DNA from: Candidatus Bathyarchaeota archaeon
GTDB taxonomy: Archaea > Thermoproteota > CALKCG01 > B24 > JAGTQN01
Reading direction: 5' to 3'
DNA: 14,723 bases
Assembly: GCA_018396395.1 (NCBI GenBank)
Contig: JAGTQN010000034.1
Coordinates: forward strand, 1-14,723
Below the pieces are notes generated by a model, which made no database searches, was not told the origin of the DNA, and saw only the letters and a list, made by a program, of their open reading frames with translations. Below, piece by piece: positions 1 through 6,723 of the stretch. The position numbers and the translations under genes are program-made. The stretch's first letter is position 1, and each line of letters begins with the position of its first letter.

Positions 1-326
1 AAGCCCTGGCAGATGTCTTAAGAGACAAAAATGCCCTTATCATAGCATCGACAGACCTTACCCATTATGAAACCCAGAAGTCAGCCCAGAAGAAGGATGG
101 GTTTATCATAGAAGCCATAAAAGCCCTTGACGAAACCCTCCTTTTCGAAGTCATCGAACGATATGGTATAACCATGTGCGGTCCTGCTCCTGTGGCTGCT
201 GCCATAACGGCATCGAAGTCCCTAGGGGCAAAGGGGGCAAACATTCTTAGCTACAGGACAAGCGGCGATGTGACTGGGGACTACTCCAGCGTCGTGGGCT
301 ACCTTGCCGCAGAATTGAGACGCTAG
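1..326 (+). CDS. MEMO-family protein, C-terminal part (5' truncated by window)
   Basis: The reading frame is open from base 3 to the TAG at 324-326 and gives the last 107 residues of a MEMO/AMMECR1-associated protein; the N-terminal half lies outside the window. Visible family marks are the DLTHY segment (His at local residue 21), MCGPAP (Cys at local residue 59), and the C-terminal SGDVTGDYSSVVGY signature. In the family the equivalent His and Cys belong to a metal/active-site cluster related to LigB-type dioxygenases. The biochemical role in archaea is not settled. The gene ends 38 bp before mevalonate kinase on the same strand, an arrangement known from many archaeal genomes, so a link to the isoprenoid operon is likely by context only. 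Confidence 0.88.
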   Translation, partial: ALADVLRDKNALIIASTDLTHYETQKSAQKKDGFIIEAIKALDETLLFEVIERYGITMCGPAPVAAAITASKSLGAKGANILSYRTSGDVTGDYSSVVGYLAAELRR

Positions 327-364
327 TAAGAAAAGCATAAAGAGCCTTAGGATTAAGGTTAGCT

Positions 365-1309
365 ATGGCCAAAGGCTCCTTCGAAGCATCAGCTCCAGGA
401 AAGGTCATTCTTCTAGGAGAGCACTTCGTTGTTTTTGGAAAGCCAGCTTTGGTCATGGCTTTGGATAGGCGAGCTAGGGTCAGAGTTAAGTTACTAGAGC
501 TTCAGGCTGATAACATCAAGGTACATTCCCTAAACATCCCTAATGCCAGCCCAGCGGAACTCCAGCCTATAAAGGAAGCGGCTATAAAGGCCATGGAATT
601 CTTAGGTCTGAGGAAGGGCTTGGAAATAACGGTGAATTCCGACATTCCCATTTCCGCGGGGCTTGGCTCCTCCGCGGCGGTTTCTGTGGCAACGATAGCT
701 GCCGTAGGAGGGCTCTTCGGAGTAAGATTTACAAAGGAAGACCTATGTCGTCTGGCTCTGGAGGCCGAAAGACTAGTCCATAAGAATCCTTCGGGCATCG
801 ATCCGACCATCGCTACTTATGGAGGAATCCTTCTTTTCGAAAAGGGCAAACCTCCAGAACCTGTGAAATTAGACCTAGATTTTCAACTCATCATAGGAAA
901 TACAGGTATTGCCAGGTCAACGGGGGAAATGGTCGCCAAAGTAGGGCTCCTCCAGCTTTACTATCCGGAAATCTTTGAATCCCTCCTTGAGGGGGCCCAT
1001 AGGCTCGTCTTGGAAGCCCTAGAAGCCCTTAGGGCTTCGGATCTCGAAGGTCTTGGAAGACTTTTTAACGTAAATCATGGTCTCCTATCGGCCATAGGAG
1101 TTTCGGACATCTCTTTGGAGAGGCTCGTTTATGCTGCTAGGGCTGCTGGCGCCTTTGGAGCGAAGCTCACAGGTGGTGGAGGGGGCGGCTGTATGATCGC
1201 CTTGGCTGAGGCGGGGCGTTTAGATCAAGTCGTCCAAGCCATTAGGAAAGCAGGAGGGGAAGCCTTCATTGCGGCTCCATCCGAGAGGGGCGTGATGCTT
1301 GAGGCCTGA
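365..1309 (+). CDS. mvk: Mevalonate kinase (GHMP kinase family)
   Basis: This cytosolic enzyme phosphorylates mevalonate to 5-phosphomevalonate with ATP, the entry to archaeal isoprenoid lipid synthesis. The 314-residue length is normal for archaeal mevalonate kinases. All three GHMP motifs are visible: APGKVILLGEH at 10-20 (Lys13, Glu19), the phosphate-binding loop PISAGLGSSAA at 95-105, and the C-terminal glycine-rich KLTGGGGGGCM at 267-277. The catalytic Asp is probably D146 in SGIDPT. The ATG start is chosen because the first motif begins ten residues in, as in relatives; only a weak AAGG precedes it. The gene sits 38 bp after a MEMO gene and overlaps ipk by 11 bp. Phosphomevalonate kinase or homoserine kinase would be alternatives within the family, but motif detail and the neighbours favour mevalonate kinase. 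Confidence 0.95.
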   Translation: MAKGSFEASAPGKVILLGEHFVVFGKPALVMALDRRARVRVKLLELQADNIKVHSLNIPNASPAELQPIKEAAIKAMEFLGLRKGLEITVNSDIPISAGLGSSAAVSVATIAAVGGLFGVRFTKEDLCRLALEAERLVHKNPSGIDPTIATYGGILLFEKGKPPEPVKLDLDFQLIIGNTGIARSTGEMVAKVGLLQLYYPEIFESLLEGAHRLVLEALEALRASDLEGLGRLFNVNHGLLSAIGVSDISLERLVYAARAAGAFGAKLTGGGGGGCMIALAEAGRLDQVVQAIRKAGGEAFIAAPSERGVMLEA

Positions 1310-2141
1310 AAATCCAAGAATCGGAGAAAAGGCTACGGTCATAAAGCTTGGGGGTAGCGTAGTCACTAAGAAGGCCCAGTTTGCAGGACCCAAACCAAAT
1401 TTCCTAGCCATCAGGAGATTGGCTGATGAAATTATAAGGGCAAAGGTTTTTCCCCTGGTCGTCGTCCATGGAGCTGGAAGTTTCGGTCATCAGCTAGCCT
1501 TCAAACATCGTTTGATGGAGGGCTTCCAGGAGCCTTCCCAGCTTATAGGGCTTGCCGAAACCCATAGATCAGTCATGGAGCTCAACAACCTCGTAGTAAG
1601 GGAATTGATCCTCAAAGGCATGGCGGCCTTTTCGATGCCACCTTCCTCCTTAGCCCTTACAAGGAAAGGCCGCATTGCCCATTTTTCCTTAGAACCGATA
1701 AAGATGGCCCTTAACCTAGGCATTACTCCCGTGTTATTCGGAGATGTAGTCTATGACGAAATCTCAGGTTTTAGCATTTTATCGGGCGATCAACTCATGG
1801 TCAAGCTAGCCCTAGAGCTTAAGGCTTCAAGGATCATCGTAGGAGTCGATGTGGACGGGCTCTACACAGCCGATCCAAGGCTCAATCCCCAAGCCCAGCT
1901 TATACGAAAGGCAACTGCAGAGGAGCTTAGGTCCTTCCTATTAAAAACTTCAATCTCAACCCCTAACAGGAGCTTCCCCATGGATGTCACGGGGGGAATG
2001 TTAGGAAAACTTCAGGAAGTCCTTAAAGCCCTTGAGGAAGGGATCGAAGTCAAGCTTGTAAATGCCCTTAAGCCAAATCGCGTATATAGGGCCCTTATGG
2101 GAGAGGAAGGTCTTGGTACAAACCTTCTACCGGGCGGCTAG
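1299..2141 (+). CDS. ipk: Isopentenyl phosphate kinase
   Basis: A kinase of the amino-acid-kinase fold that converts isopentenyl phosphate to isopentenyl diphosphate, the hallmark last step of the modified archaeal mevalonate pathway. The N-terminal VIKLGGSVVTKK (14-25) is the nucleotide-binding start. VVHGAGSFGH (55-64) carries the active-site His64 that separates this family from carbamate and glutamate kinases. SGDQLMVKLA and VGVDVDGLYTADP near residues 165-200 are typical of the fold. The 280-residue length is slightly long for the family (about 260). The start is TTG at 1299, inside the mvk coding sequence. An in-frame TGA at 1293-1295 and the absence of any ATG or GTG before the LGGS motif leave it as the only reasonable start. 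It is translationally coupled to mvk (11-bp overlap) and followed by fni 4 bp later. Confidence 0.94.
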   Translation: MRPENPRIGEKATVIKLGGSVVTKKAQFAGPKPNFLAIRRLADEIIRAKVFPLVVVHGAGSFGHQLAFKHRLMEGFQEPSQLIGLAETHRSVMELNNLVVRELILKGMAAFSMPPSSLALTRKGRIAHFSLEPIKMALNLGITPVLFGDVVYDEISGFSILSGDQLMVKLALELKASRIIVGVDVDGLYTADPRLNPQAQLIRKATAEELRSFLLKTSISTPNRSFPMDVTGGMLGKLQEVLKALEEGIEVKLVNALKPNRVYRALMGEEGLGTNLLPGG

Positions 2142-2145
2142 GGAT

Positions 2146-3279
2146 ATGGGCTTTCGAAGCACTGAGGAGAGGAAGGTTCACCATCTTCGTATAAGCCTTG
2201 AGGAGGATGTGGAATCCAAGGCTTCGACAGGCTTTGAGGATGTTCACCTTATCCATAGATGCCTTCCGGAAATCGATCCAGAGGAGATAGATCTCAAAGT
2301 CGAATTCTTAGGACATACATTCAAGGCTCCCCTTTTCATTTCAGCCATGACTGGCGGGGCGCCTGAAGCGAAGATGATAAACGCCAATTTAGCTGAGGCA
2401 GCTGAAACCTTAGGCCTTGGCATGTGTGTGGGAAGCCAGAGGGCAGCCCTCGAGAACTCGGGCTTGGAGGATACCTTCTCAATCGTGAGGGAAAGGGCTC
2501 CGAAGGCCTTTATTTCCGCCAACATAGGCTTCATGGAGCTTCCAAGACTAGATGAAAAGAATATTGAGCTTCTCATCAAGATGGTGGAAGCTGATGCCCT
2601 TACGATCCACCTAAACGCCCTTCAGGAGATGCTCCAGTACGATGCTAAGCCCAGCTTTAAGTCCCTGAAAAGCAGCTTAGAATCCCTTGTAAGGAGCTTA
2701 GATATTCCCGTTATCGTAAAGGAAACGGGTTGCGGCATATCCTCAGAGGACGCTGCTTTCTTTGAGGAAATCGGAGTTAAAGCTTTGGAGATTGCCGGCC
2801 TTGGCGGAACGAGCTGGTCAGCCGTTGAGTACCATCGTAACCTGAGGATGGGAAAGATGGATTTGGCGAAAGTGGCCAAGACCTTCTGGGACTGGGGAAT
2901 ACCTACTGTCGCTGCTATTTTGGAAGCCAGGAGTGGATCAAGGCTTCCGATTATTGCCTCGGGGGGAATTCGAACTGGGCTGGATGTTCTAAAGGCTTTG
3001 GTCCTAGGCGCAAGGCTGGGAGGCTTAGCTCTTCCACTCCTGAGGCCAGCTATTGAAGGGCCTGATAGGCTATCAAGCTTCCTAAAGAATATAATAGAAG
3101 AGATTAAGATTGGCTTAATCCTTATAGGGGCTAAAAAAGTAGAGGAAGCTTCTGAAAAGCCCTTTATTCTGACTGGTTTGATGGCTGAGTGGAAAAGGCA
3201 AAGGGACTTGATAGGAAGGAAGAGAATATCCCCTGGAACCTTAACATCGGTTATCAAGGAGGAAAGTTTAGATCAGTGA
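2146..3279 (+). CDS. fni: Type 2 isopentenyl-diphosphate delta-isomerase (FMN)
   Basis: Interconverts IPP and DMAPP using reduced FMN and NAD(P)H. From the ATG at 2146 the protein has 377 residues, near the usual length. Residues seen include the phosphate/FMN loop SAMTGG (66-71), GSQR (96-99), the HLNALQE segment holding H155, N157, Q160 and the catalytic E161, K192 in VIVKETG, GLGGTSW (218-224) and the FMN-phosphate motif SGGIRTG (272-278). The frame stays open upstream to 2062, inside ipk, but the N-terminus beginning MGFRSTEERKVHH matches family starts (R-K-x-x-H) and lies 4 bp after the ipk stop, so the longer version is rejected. It makes the allylic primer for the prenyl synthase encoded next. 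Confidence 0.95.
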   Translation: MGFRSTEERKVHHLRISLEEDVESKASTGFEDVHLIHRCLPEIDPEEIDLKVEFLGHTFKAPLFISAMTGGAPEAKMINANLAEAAETLGLGMCVGSQRAALENSGLEDTFSIVRERAPKAFISANIGFMELPRLDEKNIELLIKMVEADALTIHLNALQEMLQYDAKPSFKSLKSSLESLVRSLDIPVIVKETGCGISSEDAAFFEEIGVKALEIAGLGGTSWSAVEYHRNLRMGKMDLAKVAKTFWDWGIPTVAAILEARSGSRLPIIASGGIRTGLDVLKALVLGARLGGLALPLLRPAIEGPDRLSSFLKNIIEEIKIGLILIGAKKVEEASEKPFILTGLMAEWKRQRDLIGRKRISPGTLTSVIKEESLDQ

Positions 3280-3289
3280 GTTGATTTCC

Positions 3290-4297
3290 ATGACTAAGAA
3301 AGGACTTTTGGAAGAGCTAAGGACCGTCGCCGAGTCTGTGAATGCCTTCATCGAAGCCCATGTAGGACTTCCTGGGGAACCCGAGGTCCTTCGTGAATCG
3401 AGCCTTCATGCCTTCAAGTCTGGTGGAAAGAGGTGGCGTCCCTTCGTTGTTCTTAAGGCATGCGAGCTTTTAGGCGGAGATCCTAGAAGGGCTCCACCAG
3501 TCGCGGCAGCTGTTGAAATCCTCCACAACTTCACCCTCATCCACGACGATATCATGGACAGGGATGAATTCCGAAGGGGCCTACCGACGGTCCATGTCCT
3601 TTGGGGAATCCCTCAAGCCATCCTTACTGGAGATAAGCTCTTTGCAAAGGTCTTCAAGGTCCTCACGGATGCGGGAAAGGCATCAGCCATTCCCTCTGAA
3701 ACCATCTTAAAGATTGTCGATAGTCTAGCCCAAGCCGCCTTGGATATCTGCATCGGGCAAACGATGGACATGCTCTTCGGTGGCCGTTTTGAGGTTTCTG
3801 AGGAGGAATACCTTTCTATGATAAGGGGAAAAACAGCTGCCCTTGCTAAGGCTTCCGCTGAGGTTGGAGCCCTTGTTGGTGGAGGCTCATCTTCGGAGGT
3901 CCAATGCCTTGCTAAGTTCGGGGAGGAGGCTGGAATGGCTTTTCAGATCGTAGATGACATTTTGGGCTTAACAGCCAATGAGAAGGAGCTTGGTAAGCCT
4001 GTAGGAAGCGATATCAGGGAAGGAAAGAAGACCCTCATCATCATCCATGCATTTTCCAAGGCTTCCCCCCTTCAGAAGGCGAGGATTACGCGAATCCTAG
4101 GAAACAGAAGGGCAACAACAGAGGAAATTCGCCAAATCATCGAGGAACTGAGGGCTTTAGGCTCCATAGAATACGCGTATCGAAGGTCCATAGAATACTC
4201 GGAGAGGGCTAAGGGTTATCTAAAGAGTTTTCCAGATAAGCCTGCCAAAGATTTTCTCATGGAACTTACGGATTTCTTCGTGAAAAGGAATTACTAG
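3290..4297 (+). CDS. idsA: Short-chain isoprenyl diphosphate synthase, probably geranylgeranyl diphosphate synthase
   Basis: A trans-prenyltransferase that condenses IPP with DMAPP and longer allylic diphosphates; in archaea the C20 product feeds ether-lipid synthesis. From the ATG at 3290 it has 335 residues. The first aspartate-rich motif is DDIMD (86-90) followed by RRG; GQxxD lies at 156-160; the second motif is DDILG (222-226) followed by the archaeal GKPVGSDIREGKKT block. Phe81 lies five residues before the first motif, which in archaeal type I GGPP synthases limits the chain to C20, so GGPP is the expected product (inference). A TTG at 3281 is an alternative start. The ATG is preferred because a GTGA box (3276-3279) lies ten bases ahead of it. 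It follows fni by 10 bp and is probably the last gene of the operon. Confidence 0.94.
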   Translation: MTKKGLLEELRTVAESVNAFIEAHVGLPGEPEVLRESSLHAFKSGGKRWRPFVVLKACELLGGDPRRAPPVAAAVEILHNFTLIHDDIMDRDEFRRGLPTVHVLWGIPQAILTGDKLFAKVFKVLTDAGKASAIPSETILKIVDSLAQAALDICIGQTMDMLFGGRFEVSEEEYLSMIRGKTAALAKASAEVGALVGGGSSSEVQCLAKFGEEAGMAFQIVDDILGLTANEKELGKPVGSDIREGKKTLIIIHAFSKASPLQKARITRILGNRRATTEEIRQIIEELRALGSIEYAYRRSIEYSERAKGYLKSFPDKPAKDFLMELTDFFVKRNY

Positions 4298-4305
4298 ATG
4301 ATGGC

Positions 4306-4346
4306 TTTATAAAAAGAAAAAGAAAAGAAAAAGAAAAGAAAAAAGA
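4306..4346 (+). promoter_or_regulatory. TATA-like box and purine tract ahead of gltX
   Basis: The sequence TTTATAAA at 4306-4313 is a good archaeal TATA box and leads directly into about 35 bases made only of A and G, built from A3-6G units (4311-4346). A start near 4336 would give a leader of roughly 48 nt for gltX. The tract could instead be a low-complexity spacer after idsA. Read on the opposite strand it is a T-rich terminator-like run, but no minus-strand gene ends here. Confidence 0.42.
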
Positions 4347-4364
4347 TAGGTTCTTAGCTTAGCC

Positions 4365-4390
4365 ATTCCATAGTGGGAAAGCTATGGAAT
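4365..4390 (+). promoter_or_regulatory. Inverted repeat enclosing the gltX start codon
   Basis: ATTCCATAG (4365-4373) and CTATGGAAT (4382-4390) are perfect 9-bp reverse complements separated by the 8-base TGGGAAAG. The gltX ATG (4384-4386) lies in the 3' arm, and the purine-rich GTGGGA that could serve as its ribosome site is in the end of the 5' arm and the loop. In RNA this could form a hairpin that hides the start codon. A regulatory role is inferred; one such repeat could also arise by chance in a window of this size. Confidence 0.4.
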
Positions 4391-6165
4391 TCAAAGATCC
4401 TCAGGAGCCTTCGCATCTTCCTTCCATAACAGAGGATATGTCGGAACTTCTAAGGAAATATGCCCTCCAGAATGCCGTAAGGCATGGAGGAAGGGCTCAG
4501 CCAGGACCTGTTTTAGGGAAGGCCTTGGCCGAAAGACCTGACCTAAAGTCCCTGGCAAGGGATCTTGCGAAGGCTGCCGCCATAATCGTCTCGGAAGTCA
4601 ATAAGATGAGTATCCAAGAGCAGAAAAGGCTCATCGAAGAACATTGGCCTGAGCTCTTGGAAGAGCAGACTAAGCTTGAAGAGAAGGCTTTGCCCCCCCT
4701 TCCCAATGTCCATCAATATGAACGGATCGTCACGAGGTATGCACCCAACCCTGACTTTGTCCTCCATTTCGGTCAGGCTAGGGCAATCTATCTAAGCCAC
4801 GACTACGCTAGGATGTATAAGGGAAAATTCATCCTCAGATTCGAAGATACGGACCCTAGGTTGAAGAGGCCAAGGCTCGAGTACTATGATGCCATAAGGG
4901 AAGACCTTCTATGGCTTGGATGTCGGTGGGATGAAGAGTACCTTCAAAGCGCCCGTATGCCAATATACTACGAATATGCAGCGCGCCTCCTTAAGGATTC
5001 AAACGCCTATATCTGCATCTGCAAGAGTGAAAACTTCAGGGCCATGCTCTGGCATGGCGAAGCATGCCCATGTAGAAATCTTCCTCCAGAGGATCAAATG
5101 GATCGATGGGAAAAAATGCTTGATGGAAGATATAGGGAAGGGGCCGCCGTCCTTCGCATAAAGACAGATTTGAGGCATCCTAATCCATCGATTCGAGACT
5201 GGGTAGCCTTCAGGATTATAGATACGAAAAAATATCCCCATCCCTTGGTTGGGGATCGTTATAGGGTTTGGCCTACCTACAACTTCGCAGCAGGCATCGA
5301 CGATCACTTAATGGGCATATCCCACATCATAAGAGGCAAGGAGTTCATTCCAAGCGTCTTTCGCCAGAGCTATCTTTACCATCACTTGGGCTGGAAGTAT
5401 CCTGATTGTATCCACTATGGAAAGTGGAAAATTCTCCATGGAGGAATCATGTCCAAGTCCCGCTTCTTAAAGGGTCTAAAGGAAGGGCTCTACGAGGGTA
5501 TCGACGATCCGAGGCTCGCAACCCTCGCAGCCCTTAGGCGGAGGGGAATTCAGCCTGAGGCTATTCATAAAATGATCATCAACGTAGGCATTAAGCCTGT
5601 CGATGTTTCCCTTAGTTGGGAGAACCTCTATGCCATCAACAGGAAGCTTGTCGATCCGATAGCCAACAGATACTTCTTCGTAGACGATCCCATACCTTTG
5701 AAGGTTCGAAAAGTTGATAGGGCATACATAGCCCGCCCATCCTTGCATCCGAGCTTTATCGAGCGTGGTCGAAGGGTTATTTCCGTACAACCTGAAAATG
5801 GCATTGTGAAGCTTTTCATCTCGAAAAGAGATGGAAAGAACCTCAAACCCGGTAAGCTCGTAAGGCTTATGGAGCTCTTCAACATCCTTCCGACGAGGAT
5901 AGGTGAAGAGGCCATAGAATCGGAGTTCCATAGCGAAGATCTATTGGAAGCCAGAAAGGTCGGAGCACCGCTCATACATTGGATCCCGGCTAGCGAAGGT
6001 ATTGAAACAACAGTTCTCATGCCCGATGGATCGAGGGTGAAGGGCCTCTCTGAGGAATCATGCAAAGACTTAAAAGTCGGTCAAATCGTCCAATTTGAGC
6101 GCTTCGGCTTCGTGAGGATCGAATCCTTAGCCGAGGATATTAGGGCCTGCTACACCCATTCCTAA
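4384..6165 (+). CDS. gltX: Glutamyl-tRNA synthetase, archaeal type
   Basis: A class I aminoacyl-tRNA synthetase that charges tRNA with glutamate. Archaeal members are usually non-discriminating and also mischarge tRNA-Gln for later amidation by GatDE. The 593-residue length is usual. Residues 1-110 form the helical archaeal N-terminal extension. The Rossmann catalytic domain opens with RYAPNPDFVLHFGQAR; its HIGH motif is the variant HFGQ (128-131). A cysteine pair CIC (211-213) and CPC (228-230) resembles the zinc knuckle of archaeal GluRS. The second class I motif reads IMSKS (355-359). The part after about residue 420 is the beta-barrel anticodon-binding region of the GlnRS/archaeal GluRS type. 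The first ATG fits the family start. Being downstream of idsA is a known archaeal arrangement. GlnRS is unlikely in an archaeon with this block. Confidence 0.95.
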   Translation: MEFKDPQEPSHLPSITEDMSELLRKYALQNAVRHGGRAQPGPVLGKALAERPDLKSLARDLAKAAAIIVSEVNKMSIQEQKRLIEEHWPELLEEQTKLEEKALPPLPNVHQYERIVTRYAPNPDFVLHFGQARAIYLSHDYARMYKGKFILRFEDTDPRLKRPRLEYYDAIREDLLWLGCRWDEEYLQSARMPIYYEYAARLLKDSNAYICICKSENFRAMLWHGEACPCRNLPPEDQMDRWEKMLDGRYREGAAVLRIKTDLRHPNPSIRDWVAFRIIDTKKYPHPLVGDRYRVWPTYNFAAGIDDHLMGISHIIRGKEFIPSVFRQSYLYHHLGWKYPDCIHYGKWKILHGGIMSKSRFLKGLKEGLYEGIDDPRLATLAALRRRGIQPEAIHKMIINVGIKPVDVSLSWENLYAINRKLVDPIANRYFFVDDPIPLKVRKVDRAYIARPSLHPSFIERGRRVISVQPENGIVKLFISKRDGKNLKPGKLVRLMELFNILPTRIGEEAIESEFHSEDLLEARKVGAPLIHWIPASEGIETTVLMPDGSRVKGLSEESCKDLKVGQIVQFERFGFVRIESLAEDIRACYTHS

Positions 6166-6420
6166 GCGTCACGACCTTGTACATGGCTTAAGGGCATGAA
6201 AGGAATAAGATTTCTTTGATGCTAAGGAAATCGAGAATTGCCCAAAGGTCAAAGCCTTAGAATCGTTATAAGGGACTTAAAAAGCTCTTTAAAGGAAATC
6301 ATACTAGATATTTGATCGATCAGAAAGGCCTCCCGATTCTAGTCTCCTCTAGGCAACATACAAATTACAAGTTTTATGCCAAGACAATGGCATCGAAAGG
6401 CTGGTGGGCATAAACCTCTA
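6166..6420. other. Intergenic region between convergent gltX and the zinc-ribbon gene
   Basis: 255 bases with no convincing reading frame on either strand. The only structure seen is a 6-bp inverted repeat, ATGCCA (6377-6382) and TGGCAT (6389-6394), separated by six bases. On the minus strand, downstream of the zinc-ribbon gene, it is followed by a short A-rich stretch and could be a weak transcript-end hairpin. No RNA gene is recognised. Confidence 0.4.
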
Positions 6421-6624
6421 TTACTTTTTTGAGAGCCACCATTTCAAATATTCCTTTCGCTCTCTACGCCTTCTTTCTTCCTCACTTTCCTTGAGCCTAG
6501 TCTCCTCCTGAATTCTTATGAGCTCATCAAAATTAAGGGTTAGTCCACAGCTCATACAGGTGTAGAGTTTATGCCCGGGATCGTAGCGTAACTCCCCTCC
6601 ACACTCAGGACAATATTTAGGCAT
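6421..6624 (-). CDS. Small zinc-ribbon protein, function unknown
   Basis: A 67-residue protein with one zinc ribbon: C5xxC8 in YCPECGG and C23xxC26 in CMSCGL. A highly charged helical tail (Glu/Arg rich, residues 38-58) follows and ends in an aromatic, basic YLKWWLSKK. The first half resembles the zinc ribbons of archaeal transcription and ribosome-associated proteins, but no specific function can be given. The start is taken at the ATG (6624-6622), directly after a GGTGAGC sequence. TTG and GTG codons three and two positions upstream are possible alternatives. It lies 90 bp downstream of the dehydratase gene on the same strand and seems to have its own TATA-like box. Confidence 0.8.
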   Translation of the reverse strand: MPKYCPECGGELRYDPGHKLYTCMSCGLTLNFDELIRIQEETRLKESEEERRRRERKEYLKWWLSKK

Positions 6625-6650
6625 GCTCACCAATTATACACCAAAGCCCC

Positions 6651-6660
6651 TATTTATCTT
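6651..6660 (-). promoter_or_regulatory. TATA-like box for the zinc-ribbon gene
   Basis: On the minus strand AAGATAAATA is centred about 31 bp before the zinc-ribbon ATG, which would give a leader of only a few bases. This supports transcription independent of the upstream dehydratase gene. Confidence 0.42.
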
Positions 6661-6723
6661 TGCTTGTCCTTTCTAAGATCCTTCCCTCTGTTCAAATTCC
6701 AAATTTAATGCCTCAAATATTGC

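Noticed and set aside
2062..2145. Longer N-terminus for the type 2 isomerase starting at 2062
   Set aside because: It would overlap ipk by 80 bp and adds residues not seen in the family; the ATG at 2146 fits better.
5476..6065. Minus-strand open frames of 151 and 145 codons inside gltX
   Set aside because: Both lie antisense to the C-terminal domain of a clear GluRS and have no recognisable motif.
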